Source of the DNA: an uncultured Alphaproteobacteria bacterium
GTDB taxonomy: Bacteria > Pseudomonadota > Alphaproteobacteria > Micavibrionales > Micavibrionaceae
Assembly: GCA_937941545.1 (NCBI GenBank)
Contig: CALDHI010000009.1
Span: 1 to 46,272, forward strand
DNA: 46,272 nt
Direction of reading: 5' to 3'
Shown here: positions 1-10,329 of the stretch, piece after piece
Numbering within the stretch: position 1 is the first letter of the stretch
Layout of the letters: each line of letters begins with the position of its first letter
The notes under the pieces: model-generated
The model's input: only the letters and a program-made list of their open reading frames with translations
What the model was told of the DNA's origin: nothing
Database searches by the model: none
Position numbers and translations under genes: made by a program

Positions 1-34
1 ATAATCACGCTAAATTAGGGATTAAAGGCAACAA

Positions 35-358
35 ATGACAAAATCCGAGCTGATACAAAAGCTAGCTGAGCGCAACCCGCATCTTTTTTTAAGAGATGTT
101 GAAAAAATCGTGGAGACTGTATTTGATGAAATATCAGATGCGTTAGCCAATGGTGACCGTGTTGAACTGCGTGGATTTGGGGCATTTTCTATCAAACATC
201 GTGATGCCCGTGTAGGACGTAACCCCCGCACAGGCGAGACCGTACAAGTTGAAGCCAAGCGTCTGCCGTTCTTTAAAACGGGTAAGGCATTGCGTGAAAA
301 ACTCAATGACGAGTATGACCCAAGTGGATCAGATACAGATTCCAATCCTTTTGGATAA
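35..358 (+). CDS. ihfB: Integration host factor subunit beta (HU/IHF family)
   Basis: 107 aa, [17 protein letters not shown]...[41 protein letters not shown] matches the IHF-beta DNA-binding family. Confidence 0.96.
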   Translation: MTKSELIQKLAERNPHLFLRDVEKIVETVFDEISDALANGDRVELRGFGAFSIKHRDARVGRNPRTGETVQVEAKRLPFFKTGKALREKLNDEYDPSGSDTDSNPFG

Positions 359-438
359 TTAACTCCTCTCTTACTTTACAGACCTCCTCAAAATAAGGCA
401 TAACATTAGGCATATAGTTTAATGAAAAGGATATTATC

Positions 439-792
439 ATGGCAATTTTAAAATGGATTATCACTCTCCCCTTTATTATTGCGGCTGTCCTATTCGCCCT
501 CGCGCATCCCGATACGGTTGAGGTCACCCTTAACCCGATGCAAGAAGCCGTAGAGCTTCCCTTATATTTTGTGTCTTTCTTATTCCTCGCTATTGGCTTT
601 ATATTAGGCACGATTGTCACATGGCTCAGCATGGGTGATTTACGTAAGACAAAACGGGCGCAGAAAAAAGAGATTAAAGAATTAACCAAACAAAATGAAA
701 AGCTGGAAGAAGAAAAAATTGAGCTTTTGAAAAAATATGATTTTTCTCAACAACCTAAAATTTTCGATGCGATAGAGAGTGATGATGCCTAG
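439..792 (+). CDS. LapA-domain (lipopolysaccharide assembly protein A-like) membrane protein
   Basis: 117 aa with two N-terminal TM segments and a C-terminal charged coiled coil; located between ihfB and pyrF, as is common in proteobacteria. Confidence 0.8.
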   Translation: MAILKWIITLPFIIAAVLFALAHPDTVEVTLNPMQEAVELPLYFVSFLFLAIGFILGTIVTWLSMGDLRKTKRAQKKEIKELTKQNEKLEEEKIELLKKYDFSQQPKIFDAIESDDA

Positions 793-1486
793 CGATAGCT
801 TGCCTAAAATATTTTGTGCGATTGATAAGGCAGATATGGAGTGCGCCAAAACGCTTTGTTCACAAATATCAACAACAGGCATTGGGATTAAATTAGGGCT
901 AGAATTTTTTAACAAATTTGGCCCGCAAGGCATTTTAGATATCTATATCGACTTTCCTGAAACACCTTTGTTTATAGACTTAAAATATCACGACATCCCC
1001 AACACGGTTGCAGGCGCTATTCGCTCTATTACTTCACAAATAAAACCTGCGTTTTTAAATGTCCATGCGGCGGGTGGATTAGATATGATGAAGGCCGCCA
1101 AAGACGCGTGCCCAGATGAAACTAAATTATTGGCTGTAACAATTTTGACTAGCCTAAATGCACAAGCGATTACACAAGTGGGCTACCAAAATGATGTTTC
1201 TGCCCAAGTCGTCAAGATGGCGAAGCTGGCGCAAGAGGCGGGACTTGATGGCGTTGTTTGTTCTTCCCACGAAATAGCGGCTATTCGCGATGCGTGCGGG
1301 GATGGTTTCATCCTCATGGTGCCAGGCATCCGCCCCGAAGGCAGTGCAGCCGGCGATCAATCACGTATCATGACCCCCAAACAAGCTGTAGATAAAGGCG
1401 CAAGCCACCTCGTCATTGGCCGCCCCATCAGCCAAAGCGATAATCCAACACAAGCCGCACAAGATATTTTGGAAACTTTAAAATGA
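779..1486 (+). CDS. pyrF: Orotidine 5'-phosphate decarboxylase
   Basis: FCAIDKADMECAKTL..., FIDLKYHDIPNTVAGAIR, VPGIRPEGSAAGDQSRIMTPKQAVDKGASHLVIGRPI. The start may be GTG 779 or ATG 782/785. Confidence 0.96.
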   Translation: MMMPSDSLPKIFCAIDKADMECAKTLCSQISTTGIGIKLGLEFFNKFGPQGILDIYIDFPETPLFIDLKYHDIPNTVAGAIRSITSQIKPAFLNVHAAGGLDMMKAAKDACPDETKLLAVTILTSLNAQAITQVGYQNDVSAQVVKMAKLAQEAGLDGVVCSSHEIAAIRDACGDGFILMVPGIRPEGSAAGDQSRIMTPKQAVDKGASHLVIGRPISQSDNPTQAAQDILETLK

Positions 1487-2061
1487 TCAAAGACATAGAA
1501 ATTTTTCAGTTTGAAAATTTAGTATTTAAACCAATTTCTTTAGAAGATGTTGATGTAACGTATGAAGCATTTGAAGAGTCTTTTCAAAATTTAAATCAAT
1601 ACTACATACCCGCTTGGTCAAAACATGACACTACTCCGTCCAAAGAATTTGTAAAAAAATATGGGGACGTGTGCATTGGCTACTTCGAAAATAAAGAAAG
1701 TTTTTTATTTTCGGTTTTCAATCAAGAAACCAATCAATTTATCGGCCATGCAGAAATTCATCATTTTGACCCCAGCGTTCCCAAAGGACGCCTTGGATAT
1801 TGGGTGCGTAATAGCGAAAGTGGAAAAGGGTATGCCACAAAGTTCGCCCAAGCTTTAACCAAATTTGGATTTGAAACTTTAGAGTGCCAAAGATTAGAAA
1901 TACGTAATGACGTGCGTAATCTCGCAAGTAGAAAAATTGCTGAAAAATTAAACTATAAATTTTTAACCGTTTTTGAAAAAAACAAACAGGGAAAAAAAGG
2001 CGACTTTTGGGATTTGGAAATACATGCCCTTCTCAAAGATGAGTATCATGACCAAAGTTAA
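1483..2061 (+). CDS. GNAT family N-acetyltransferase (RimJ/RimL-like)
   Basis: 192 aa; GRLGYWVRNSESGKGYATKFAQALTKFGFETLECQRLEIRNDVRNLASRKIAEKLNYK; ATGA overlap with the pyrF stop. Confidence 0.88.
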   Translation: MIKDIEIFQFENLVFKPISLEDVDVTYEAFEESFQNLNQYYIPAWSKHDTTPSKEFVKKYGDVCIGYFENKESFLFSVFNQETNQFIGHAEIHHFDPSVPKGRLGYWVRNSESGKGYATKFAQALTKFGFETLECQRLEIRNDVRNLASRKIAEKLNYKFLTVFEKNKQGKKGDFWDLEIHALLKDEYHDQS

Positions 2062-2677
2062 GATATGTGGGTTAACCGAGCCGAACAGCCTGACCGCGGC
2101 GATAGAGGCGGGAGCGGACTTTGTTGGGTTGGTGTTTTACGCGCCCTCCCCGCGCCATGTTGAGGTTGAAGTCGCAAAATATTTAGCCTCGTTTATCCCT
2201 GATAATGTGGGCATTGTTGGGCTGTTCGTTAATCCTGATGATGATTACCTCACACGCGTTTTACAGGACGTACCGCTCACCATGATACAGCTGCATGGGG
2301 ATGAAACGCCTGCGCGTGTTACTGAGATTAAAGAAAAATTTAAACTGCCTGTTATGAAGGCCATCCCCATTGCCAATGCCGATGATTTAAAAAACGTCGC
2401 AACATACGAAGCAGTTGCAGATTGGCTGTTGTTTGATGCCAAAGGCGAGGCCTTACCAGGGGGAAATGGTAAAGCGTTCGATTGGTCTATTTTAAAGGAG
2501 TATCAAGGGAGTAATCCTTGGATGTTGGCGGGAGGCGTCACGCCTGATAATATAGAGGATGCCTTGAAAATAACCACGCCAGACGCGCTTGATGTGTCTA
2601 GCGGTGTTGAGAGTGCGAAAGGCGTAAAAGACAGTGATAAAATTCGCTCTTTTATTTTCGCCGTAAAACAGGCATAA
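2048..2677 (+). CDS. trpF: Phosphoribosylanthranilate isomerase
   Basis: MTKVKICGLTEPNSLTAAIEAGADFVGLVFYAPSPRHV...VQLHGDE-like..., LAGGVTPDNIEDAL, DVSSGVES. Start chosen at ATG 2048; the track ORF begins at 1973 inside the GNAT gene. Confidence 0.95.
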   Translation: MTKVKICGLTEPNSLTAAIEAGADFVGLVFYAPSPRHVEVEVAKYLASFIPDNVGIVGLFVNPDDDYLTRVLQDVPLTMIQLHGDETPARVTEIKEKFKLPVMKAIPIANADDLKNVATYEAVADWLLFDAKGEALPGGNGKAFDWSILKEYQGSNPWMLAGGVTPDNIEDALKITTPDALDVSSGVESAKGVKDSDKIRSFIFAVKQA

Positions 2678-2686
2678 CATTGTCTT

Positions 2687-3913
2687 ATGACAGCTGATAA
2701 AAAAATACTTCCGAATTCTTTACGCTCTGGCCCTGATGAAAATGGTCATTTTGGGCTTTATGGTGGGCGGTACGTAGCCGAAACGCTTATGCCTCTGATA
2801 TTAGAGGTTGAGCAAGCATGGCACGCGGCGCGCGATGACCAAGACTTTTGGGATGAATTCAACGATTTAGCTACAAACTATGTTGGTCGCCCCTCACCGC
2901 TTTATTTTGCTAAGGCCACCACTGCGCATTATGGCGGGGCTAAAATCTATTTTAAACGCGATGAACTCAATCATACAGGCGCACACAAGATTAACCATTG
3001 TTTGGGACAAATCCTTGTCGCTAAGCGTATGGGTAAAAAACGCATTATAGCCGAAACAGGCGCAGGACAACATGGCGTTGCCACGGCCACCGTCTGTGCG
3101 TTGTTCGATATGCCTTGCACCGTCTTTATGGGCGCAGAAGATGTGGAGCGTCAAAGTCCCAATGTCTTCCGCATGAAGTTATTAGGCGCAGAAGTTATTC
3201 CTGTGACCTCTGGTTCTGGCACGTTAAAAGACGCGATGAACGAGGCGTTACGCCATTGGGTCGCCAATGTAGAAGATACATATTATCTAATCGGCACGGT
3301 TGCGGGCCCGCATCCCTATCCCGAAATGGTACGTGATTTCCAAAGCGTTATCGGTAAAGAAACCAAAGAACAAATGAGGGAGCGTGAAGAATGTCTTCCT
3401 GACACATTGGTGGCGTGCATTGGCGGTGGCTCAAACGCGATGGGTCTGTTCCATCCTTTCCTCGATGATGAAAGCGTCAATATGATTGGCGTGGAAGCGG
3501 GCGGTTTTGGCGTCGATACAGACAAACATGCCGCCAGCCTAAATGGTGGTAGCGCAGGCATATTGCATGGTATGCGCTCCTATTTCCTACAAGATAGCGA
3601 CGGACAAATTCAAGAAGCCCATAGTATATCCGCAGGATTAGATTACCCCGGTATTGGCCCAGAACATGCGTTTTTACATGATATTGAACGTGTAGAATAT
3701 GTCAGCGTGACAGATGATGAAGCGCTAGATGCCTTTAAGATGCTGTGTAAATTAGAGGGCATCATCCCCGCCCTTGAGCCGAGCCATGCGTTTGCCCATG
3801 TCATGAAAATCGCGCCGACGTTGCCTAAAGACCACATCATCGTCATGAACCTATGCGGTCGCGGCGATAAAGATATCTTTACGGTGGCAGAGAAGCTGGG
3901 TGAGGAAATTTAG
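2687..3913 (+). CDS. trpB: Tryptophan synthase beta subunit
   Basis: [45 protein letters not shown] lysine motif [21 protein letters not shown]. Confidence 0.98.
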   Translation: MTADKKILPNSLRSGPDENGHFGLYGGRYVAETLMPLILEVEQAWHAARDDQDFWDEFNDLATNYVGRPSPLYFAKATTAHYGGAKIYFKRDELNHTGAHKINHCLGQILVAKRMGKKRIIAETGAGQHGVATATVCALFDMPCTVFMGAEDVERQSPNVFRMKLLGAEVIPVTSGSGTLKDAMNEALRHWVANVEDTYYLIGTVAGPHPYPEMVRDFQSVIGKETKEQMREREECLPDTLVACIGGGSNAMGLFHPFLDDESVNMIGVEAGGFGVDTDKHAASLNGGSAGILHGMRSYFLQDSDGQIQEAHSISAGLDYPGIGPEHAFLHDIERVEYVSVTDDEALDAFKMLCKLEGIIPALEPSHAFAHVMKIAPTLPKDHIIVMNLCGRGDKDIFTVAEKLGEEI

Positions 3914-3916
3914 GAT

Positions 3917-4705
3917 ATGACACGCATACAAAAAACATTTGAGAATTTAAACGGGGCGAAGGCGCTTAACATCTTTGTGACAGCGGGGTATCCTGATGCA
4001 CCGACCAGCCTTGAGATATTGAACAGCTTGCCTGACGCAGGAGCAGACCTGATTGAGCTGGGGATTCCCTTCACAGATCCGATGGCGGATGGCCCAACGA
4101 TTCAAAACAGCTCGCTTGTCGCCCTTGAAAATGGGATGACGCTTGCGGGGACGTTAGAAATTTTAACGCAGTTCAGAAAAACCAATAACACAACGCCCGT
4201 GATTCTCATGGGATATTTCAATCCCATCTATGCCTATGGCTGCGAGAAATTCGTGACCGATGCCGCCGAAGCTGGCGCAGATGGCTTGATTGTGGTGGAT
4301 TTACCCCCCGAAGAAGATGCGGAGCTTCGTATTCCTGCACAAGAAGTGGGATTAGACTTCATCAAGTTAATAACACCCACAACCATTGGTACGCGCCTTG
4401 ATAAAGTTTTAGGCAATGCCAGTGGCTTTCTCTATTACGTCTCAATCGCAGGCGTTACAGGGACAAAAAGCGCCGATATTGGCGCGGTTGGGGCGCATAT
4501 CCAAGATATTAAATCCAAAACACTACTGCCCGTTGCGGTGGGATTTGGGATTAAGACCCCCGAGGATGCAAAAAATATGTCACAAATAGCGGACGCGGTC
4601 GTTGTTGGCTCGGCTATTGTTGAAAATATTGATAAAAATCAAGGGTCTAACGATTTGGTGGCGACATTGAAACAGCAAATATCTGCGTTAAAAAGCGCAA
4701 TTTAA
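3917..4705 (+). CDS. trpA: Tryptophan synthase alpha subunit
   Basis: FVTAGYPD, LIELGIPFTDPMADGPTIQNSS, VILMGYFNPIYAYG, VGFGIKTPEDA. Confidence 0.98.
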   Translation: MTRIQKTFENLNGAKALNIFVTAGYPDAPTSLEILNSLPDAGADLIELGIPFTDPMADGPTIQNSSLVALENGMTLAGTLEILTQFRKTNNTTPVILMGYFNPIYAYGCEKFVTDAAEAGADGLIVVDLPPEEDAELRIPAQEVGLDFIKLITPTTIGTRLDKVLGNASGFLYYVSIAGVTGTKSADIGAVGAHIQDIKSKTLLPVAVGFGIKTPEDAKNMSQIADAVVVGSAIVENIDKNQGSNDLVATLKQQISALKSAI

Positions 4706-4779
4706 CCATAAATTCTTTGCTTTCTTGCCTCATTCTCTTTAAAAATAGAGCTTCATCATAATAAATAAAGGTCATTCAC

Positions 4780-5811
4780 ATGAATTGGTTGAGTAACATT
4801 ATCCGCCCGTCTATTCGCTCTTTGGTTAAAGATCAACGTGATGTCCCCGATAATTTATGGCAGAAATGTAATGCCTGTGACGGAATGCTGTTCCATAAGG
4901 AATTAAAGGCGAATGACCAAGTTTGTTACCATTGTAACCATCACCTTCCTGTGACAGTGACGAAGCGTCTGGAAGTTATGTTTGATGACGGCGCGTACAC
5001 AAAAACCGAAATCCCGGATGTGCCCCATGATCCGTTAAAGTTTAAAGATAAGAAAAAATATGCCGATCGCCTAAAAGACACCCGCGCTAAAACAGGCGAA
5101 AAAGACGCGCTTATGATTGGACAAGGGACAATTGGCGGACAAAATGCCGTGATTGCAGCCTTTAACTTTGCCTTTATGGGTGGCTCTATGGGCTCAGCCG
5201 TAGGTGAAGGCATTATCAAAGCCGCCGAAGTTGCGATTAAAACCAAATCTGCATTAATAGTTGTCCCTGCCTCTGGGGGGGCGCGTATGCAAGAAGGTAT
5301 GTTATCCCTTATGCAAATGCCACGTACAATTATAGCCGTGGATATGGTAAAAGAGCAAGGCTTGCCTTATATCGTGATGCTGGCAAACCCAACAACAGGA
5401 GGGGTTAGCGCCTCTTTCGCGATGGTAGGTGATATTCATATTGCCGAACCAGGAGCCACGATTGGTTTTGCGGGGCGTCGTGTTATTGAAGAAACAGTGC
5501 GCGAAACACTACCCGATGATTTCCAAACGGCAGAATACCTACAAGAACATGGCATGGTGGATATGGTCGTTAGCCGCGGCGATTTAAACGCGAAAATTGG
5601 TCAGCTTTTAGATTTGTTAATGCAACCTGTGAAGCCCCATGGCGGCAATAAAAAGACAAGCAATAAAGCCGATAAGACATCTGCAAAGAATACAAAATCT
5701 AAAAGCGGTAAAGGCAAAAAAATTGGTAATGTGAACATAAGCTCCGCCAATAAGGTTACTAAACAAGCCGCGAATGCGACAGCGAAAAACGCCAAATCTG
5801 CACAAAAATAA
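4780..5811 (+). CDS. accD: Acetyl-CoA carboxylase carboxyltransferase subunit beta, with Lys/Ala/Ser-rich C-terminal tail
   Basis: Zn ribbon CNACDGMLF...CYHCNHH; PASGGARMQEGMLSLMQMPRT; GATIGFAGRRVIEETVRETLPDDFQTAEYLQEHGMVDMVV; followed by about 55 aa of low-complexity basic tail. Confidence 0.97.
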   Translation: MNWLSNIIRPSIRSLVKDQRDVPDNLWQKCNACDGMLFHKELKANDQVCYHCNHHLPVTVTKRLEVMFDDGAYTKTEIPDVPHDPLKFKDKKKYADRLKDTRAKTGEKDALMIGQGTIGGQNAVIAAFNFAFMGGSMGSAVGEGIIKAAEVAIKTKSALIVVPASGGARMQEGMLSLMQMPRTIIAVDMVKEQGLPYIVMLANPTTGGVSASFAMVGDIHIAEPGATIGFAGRRVIEETVRETLPDDFQTAEYLQEHGMVDMVVSRGDLNAKIGQLLDLLMQPVKPHGGNKKTSNKADKTSAKNTKSKSGKGKKIGNVNISSANKVTKQAANATAKNAKSAQK

Positions 5812-5816
5812 GATGA

Positions 5817-7178
5817 ATGACGCAACAGCTGCATAATAAATCAAATGATCCTGTTTTAGAGGCACGTTTAGAAGAGATTTTAGACCTGCTCTACAGCTTC
5901 TATGCCACAACCATTGATATGTCACTGGAACGTGTCGAGCGCTTTTTAAACCAGCTTGATAACCCCCATCTAAAGCTTCCGCCTGTCATACATGTGGCGG
6001 GTACAAATGGCAAAGGCTCAACTATTGCCTGCCTGCGTAGTTTATTAGAAGCCAGTGGCAAGCGCGTGCATGTTGTCACCTCCCCGCATTTAGTTCATCC
6101 GACAGAGCGCATCCGCTTAGCGGGTGAATTAATCTCCACACAAGCATTAATCAATGTATTGGAGGAATGTTTAGCCGTTAACAGAAGCGAGCCTATTACT
6201 TTTTTCGAGATGTTTATGGCGGCCAGCTTTCTGGCGATGTCCTGCACACCGTCGGATTATGTTATATTAGAGACAGGAATGGGCGGACGCCTTGATGCAA
6301 CCAATGTGGTGCCTGACCCCGTATGCACCATCATCACAACGATATCAAAAGACCATGAGAAGTTCTTAGGTGACACGATAGGCAAAATAGCCTTTGAAAA
6401 AGGTGGCATTATAAAGTCTGGAGTGCCGTGCATTATTGGGTATCAAACACCCGACGCAATAGACGCAGGGGTCATAAAAGTTTTCCAAGATATATCCACA
6501 AGCTTACCCACCGATGCACCGCTTTACGCCTATGGGTCAGAGTGGAAAATCGAAGCGGGTCACAATGAAATGCATTACACTTGGCAAGACGAATCAATTA
6601 TCACGAGTCTCCCAAATCTATTAGGCCCACATCAGATATATAACTGCGGCGCAGCCATAAGCGCATATCGCGTCATTATGGGCCATGCGATTGACGCGTC
6701 AATTTTATCCCCTGATGCCCCCAATAATCCCTTGGGGATAATTCACTGGCCTGCGCGCCTGCAAAAACTTCAGGATGAACCGTTTCGAAAACACGCGCTA
6801 AGCACACAAGAAGTGTGGCTTGATGGAGGGCATAATGACAGCGCGGGGATCATGCTGGCGCAACAATTTGAAACATGGCAGACGCAAGATAATCGTCCGC
6901 TTCATTTGATTGTCGCCATGGTGAACCGCAAGACGCCCTCTGACTTTTTAGACCCACTTGTACCCTATGTGGAATCTATAACCGTGACCTCTATCCCTGA
7001 TGAAGATAGTTCGTTTAGCTGTGATGAATTATTTGATTTAGTACAGCCATTGGGGTTTAAGGCTGTGAATAAAGCAGTAACAGCGCAAGAGGCCGTGAAA
7101 TCTATCACAGACCCAACAGCGCGCATTCTACTCACAGGTTCGCTCTACTTTGTTGGTTATCTACTAAGCGAAAAATAG
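5817..7178 (+). CDS. folC: Bifunctional folylpolyglutamate synthase/dihydrofolate synthase
   Basis: VIHVAGTNGKGSTIACLRSLLEASGKRVHVVTSPHLVHPTERIRL; LETGMGGRLDATNVV; downstream of accD. Confidence 0.96.
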   Translation: MTQQLHNKSNDPVLEARLEEILDLLYSFYATTIDMSLERVERFLNQLDNPHLKLPPVIHVAGTNGKGSTIACLRSLLEASGKRVHVVTSPHLVHPTERIRLAGELISTQALINVLEECLAVNRSEPITFFEMFMAASFLAMSCTPSDYVILETGMGGRLDATNVVPDPVCTIITTISKDHEKFLGDTIGKIAFEKGGIIKSGVPCIIGYQTPDAIDAGVIKVFQDISTSLPTDAPLYAYGSEWKIEAGHNEMHYTWQDESIITSLPNLLGPHQIYNCGAAISAYRVIMGHAIDASILSPDAPNNPLGIIHWPARLQKLQDEPFRKHALSTQEVWLDGGHNDSAGIMLAQQFETWQTQDNRPLHLIVAMVNRKTPSDFLDPLVPYVESITVTSIPDEDSSFSCDELFDLVQPLGFKAVNKAVTAQEAVKSITDPTARILLTGSLYFVGYLLSEK

Positions 7179-7302
7179 ATTCTGCCCTCCAATGACCTTA
7201 TTGCTGCCTTTATAGTGGACATTATAAGCATTAGATTTATTGTAATGAATTAAGTAGTAAACCCGAATTCATTATTAGAAATAACAATATAAGGATTTGT
7301 TT

Positions 7303-8001
7303 ATGTCACAAAATATCGCACTTGTTGATGATGATCGTAATATCATAACGTCTGTCTCTATGTCATTAGAAGCAGAAGGCTTTAACGTCAAAACGTATAA
7401 TGATGGTGAAGAGGGCCTAAAAGGCATTACAGACAGCCCACCTGATTTAGTCGTGCTCGACATTAAGATGCCCCGTATGGACGGCATGGAAGTGCTGTCT
7501 AAATTACGCGAAACCTCAAACATGCCTGTTATATTCCTTACCTCTAAAGATGATGAGGTGGACGAAGTGATTGGCCTTCGCATGGGCGCGGATGATTACA
7601 TAACGAAACCATTTTCGCAGCGTCTTTTAATCGAGCGTATACGCGCGCTGCTTCGTCGTCAGCAATTACAAAATAATGCGCCAGAAACAAATGAAACCGA
7701 TATCGTCCAGCGCGGTGATTTAGTTTTGGATGATTCCCGCCATTTATGTGCGTGGAAGGGCGATGCGGTTAATTTAACTGTGACAGAATATCTACTCGTT
7801 AAATCACTCGCCCAACGCCCCGGTCATGTAAAAAACAGAGATCAGTTGATTGATTTGGCATATGGTGAGAATATATATGTAGATGACAGAACAATCGACT
7901 CCCATATCAAACGCGTCCGGAAAAAATTCAAAGCCGTCGACACCGCGTTCAACCAAATCGAAACCCTCTATGGCATCGGGTATCGATATAAAGAACAATA
8001 A
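7303..8001 (+). CDS. chvI: OmpR-family response regulator, ChvI-like
   Basis: [35 protein letters not shown], phospho-acceptor [12 protein letters not shown], winged-helix C-terminus. ATG at 7303; the track start 7297 is an alternative TTG. Confidence 0.93.
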   Translation: MSQNIALVDDDRNIITSVSMSLEAEGFNVKTYNDGEEGLKGITDSPPDLVVLDIKMPRMDGMEVLSKLRETSNMPVIFLTSKDDEVDEVIGLRMGADDYITKPFSQRLLIERIRALLRRQQLQNNAPETNETDIVQRGDLVLDDSRHLCAWKGDAVNLTVTEYLLVKSLAQRPGHVKNRDQLIDLAYGENIYVDDRTIDSHIKRVRKKFKAVDTAFNQIETLYGIGYRYKEQ

Positions 8002-9739
8002 TATCTCGGCACTGCCCGCGCGTCTTTTCCCGCTTTTTAAAAAATTAGGCTCGTCACCTGATAAAGACAACATGCGTAATAAGCCCGTATCTGAAAGATG
8101 GACGGCAAGTTCCGAAAAAATGAGCTCGCTGACGGTTCGTATTATTTCCGTCAATATTATCGCGATAATGATCTTAGCCGTTGGCGTTTTGTATTTGGGG
8201 GAATATACGGATAGCTTGATTGAGGGTGAATTAGAATCAATGCAGGACGAAGCACGGTTTATTTCCGATGCTATATCCGAGGGAACCGTTCGCCCTGTCT
8301 TTCAAATATCTCCAATTCCGTTTGAAGACCCCTTAGAGATTGAGGCGATTAAACCGTCCCTTGCGCGTAACATGTTATTGCGCCTCGCGAAAAGTAGTAA
8401 AAGCCAAATCAAGCTATATAGCGTCGATAATAACCTTTTAATTGATGCGCAAAAATTATTAGAAGGCGAAGATTACGTTGAAACTATCAACCTTAATCCG
8501 CATGGTAATTTTGATATCGGATATTTGTTCAATCAATCGGCAGGGCGTTTCTTAGACATTATCCCAATGCAAACGAAACTAGCACCTATCCCCATGGACA
8601 CCATTGGTGACATATACGAATTCCCTGATTCAAAGTTAGCCATGAATGGTGAGATTGGTGCTTCGGCTTGGACGTTGCCGAACGAGCGTATTATCTTAAC
8701 AGCCTCCGCTCCCATCCAAAAAGTGAAACAAGTTTTAGGCATCGTGACGCTGAGCCGTGATGGAACAGAGTTAGAAAATAAAATCCGTGATATCCGCGTG
8801 GATGTGTTCCGTGTGTTTTTAGGAACATTAGGCATCACAGTTATGCTGTCCATTTATCTATCAGGACTCATTGGAAAGCCTTTGAAAAAACTCGCCCTTG
8901 CCGCCGAAGCGGTGCGCGTCGGAAAAGGCAATGATGTTGAAATTCCTGACATGAGTAAACGTGGCGATGAGATTGGCGAACTGTCTCTGGTGCTACGCGA
9001 AATGACACAAGCCTTAAAAGACCGCATGAATACAATTGAGCGGTTTGCCGCCGATGTATCGCACGAGATTAAAAACCCCTTAACAAGTTTGCGTAGCGCT
9101 GTTGAAACGGTTGCGAAAATCAACGATGAGGACAAACGGCAAAAGCTAATGGATATTATTCATCATGATGTTCAAAGGTTGGATAGATTAATCAGTGATA
9201 TATCCAGCGCCTCGCGCCTTGATGCGGAACTGACCCGCGAAACAATGCAAACAATCAATATTACTGATTTGCTCTATCGCCTTAAAGATGCCTATAAAGA
9301 CCCCATCGCACGCGCCAATAAGACAGAAGATAACAGCCGAATTATTATCCATGCCCTAGAAACCGAAAAATATTCTGTATTGGGCAACGAAGAAAGATTG
9401 TCGCAAGTTTTTGGAAATTTAATCAGCAATGCGTTGTCTTTTTCTCCCGAAGGGGACAAAGGAATGATTGAAATTTCTATCGTACAAAAAAAGAAAACGA
9501 TCCTGATTAGCGTAAGCGATAACGGTCCTGGTATTCCTAGCAATAAGTTAGAGGCTATCTTTGATAGGTTTTATACTGAGCGCCCCCACGAAAGCTATGG
9601 TGGACACTCGGGTCTTGGACTATCCATCTCAAAACAAATTATTGACGCGCATGAAGGTACAATATGGGCTATAAACAAACATGACGACAAAGAAAATCGT
9701 ATCGGCGCAATCTTTAAGGTGGAGTTACAAAAAGCATAA
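7970..9739 (+). CDS. chvG: ChvG-like sensor histidine kinase
   Basis: HAMP region, H-box [24 protein letters not shown]-box [33 protein letters not shown]. Start inferred at ATG 7970; the ORF is open from 7883 inside chvI. Confidence 0.93.
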   Translation: MASGIDIKNNNISALPARLFPLFKKLGSSPDKDNMRNKPVSERWTASSEKMSSLTVRIISVNIIAIMILAVGVLYLGEYTDSLIEGELESMQDEARFISDAISEGTVRPVFQISPIPFEDPLEIEAIKPSLARNMLLRLAKSSKSQIKLYSVDNNLLIDAQKLLEGEDYVETINLNPHGNFDIGYLFNQSAGRFLDIIPMQTKLAPIPMDTIGDIYEFPDSKLAMNGEIGASAWTLPNERIILTASAPIQKVKQVLGIVTLSRDGTELENKIRDIRVDVFRVFLGTLGITVMLSIYLSGLIGKPLKKLALAAEAVRVGKGNDVEIPDMSKRGDEIGELSLVLREMTQALKDRMNTIERFAADVSHEIKNPLTSLRSAVETVAKINDEDKRQKLMDIIHHDVQRLDRLISDISSASRLDAELTRETMQTINITDLLYRLKDAYKDPIARANKTEDNSRIIIHALETEKYSVLGNEERLSQVFGNLISNALSFSPEGDKGMIEISIVQKKKTILISVSDNGPGIPSNKLEAIFDRFYTERPHESYGGHSGLGLSISKQIIDAHEGTIWAINKHDDKENRIGAIFKVELQKA

Positions 9740-10329
9740 TGGAAAAAGAGCTACTCGCCCTATTTGGCATTATTATTACCTTAATCGGATATGCTGCTTA
9801 TATTTATTCAATATTTAAGGGCGATACAAAGCCACATCCCTTTTCTTGGTTCGTATTCGCAACCCTAACAGCCATTGGATTTTTTGCGCAACTCTCTGAC
9901 GGTGGTGGCTTGGGCGCCTATATCACAGGCGTTTCAGCGCTAATTTCATATATCGTAACTGTCATAGCCTACTATAGACGACACCAAATTCATATCACCC
10001 GCAGTGATTGGATTACTTTTATTGCCTGTCTTGCAACCATCCCAATATGGATGGTAACCGAGAGTGCTTTTTGGTCAATCATTTTAATCACACTTATTGA
10101 TACTGCTGCATTTTATCCAACATTTAGAAAAACATGGTTTGACCCCAAAGGCGAGCTTCCGTTTCATTATATCACGGCAGGATCTAAATATGTTTTTGGA
10201 TTACTGGCGCTAGAAAACTTCACAACAATAACTGTGCTATATCCTTTATCATTAGTACTAACAAATTTCATGTTTTTAGCGATGCTGTATTATAGAAGAT
10301 GGGTAATAAATAATCATGCAAAAAAATAA
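9739..10329 (+). CDS. Uncharacterised multi-pass membrane protein (about 6-7 TM segments)
   Basis: 196 aa, strongly hydrophobic; TAATG overlap with the chvG stop and 14-nt overlap with rapZ; motif KPHPFSWFVFATLTAIGF. Confidence 0.75.
   Translation: MEKELLALFGIIITLIGYAAYIYSIFKGDTKPHPFSWFVFATLTAIGFFAQLSDGGGLGAYITGVSALISYIVTVIAYYRRHQIHITRSDWITFIACLATIPIWMVTESAFWSIILITLIDTAAFYPTFRKTWFDPKGELPFHYITAGSKYVFGLLALENFTTITVLYPLSLVLTNFMFLAMLYYRRWVINNHAKK

Noticed and set aside
22-345. 107-aa minus-strand ORF overlapping ihfB
   Set aside because: Shadow ORF fully antisense to a clear ihfB gene.
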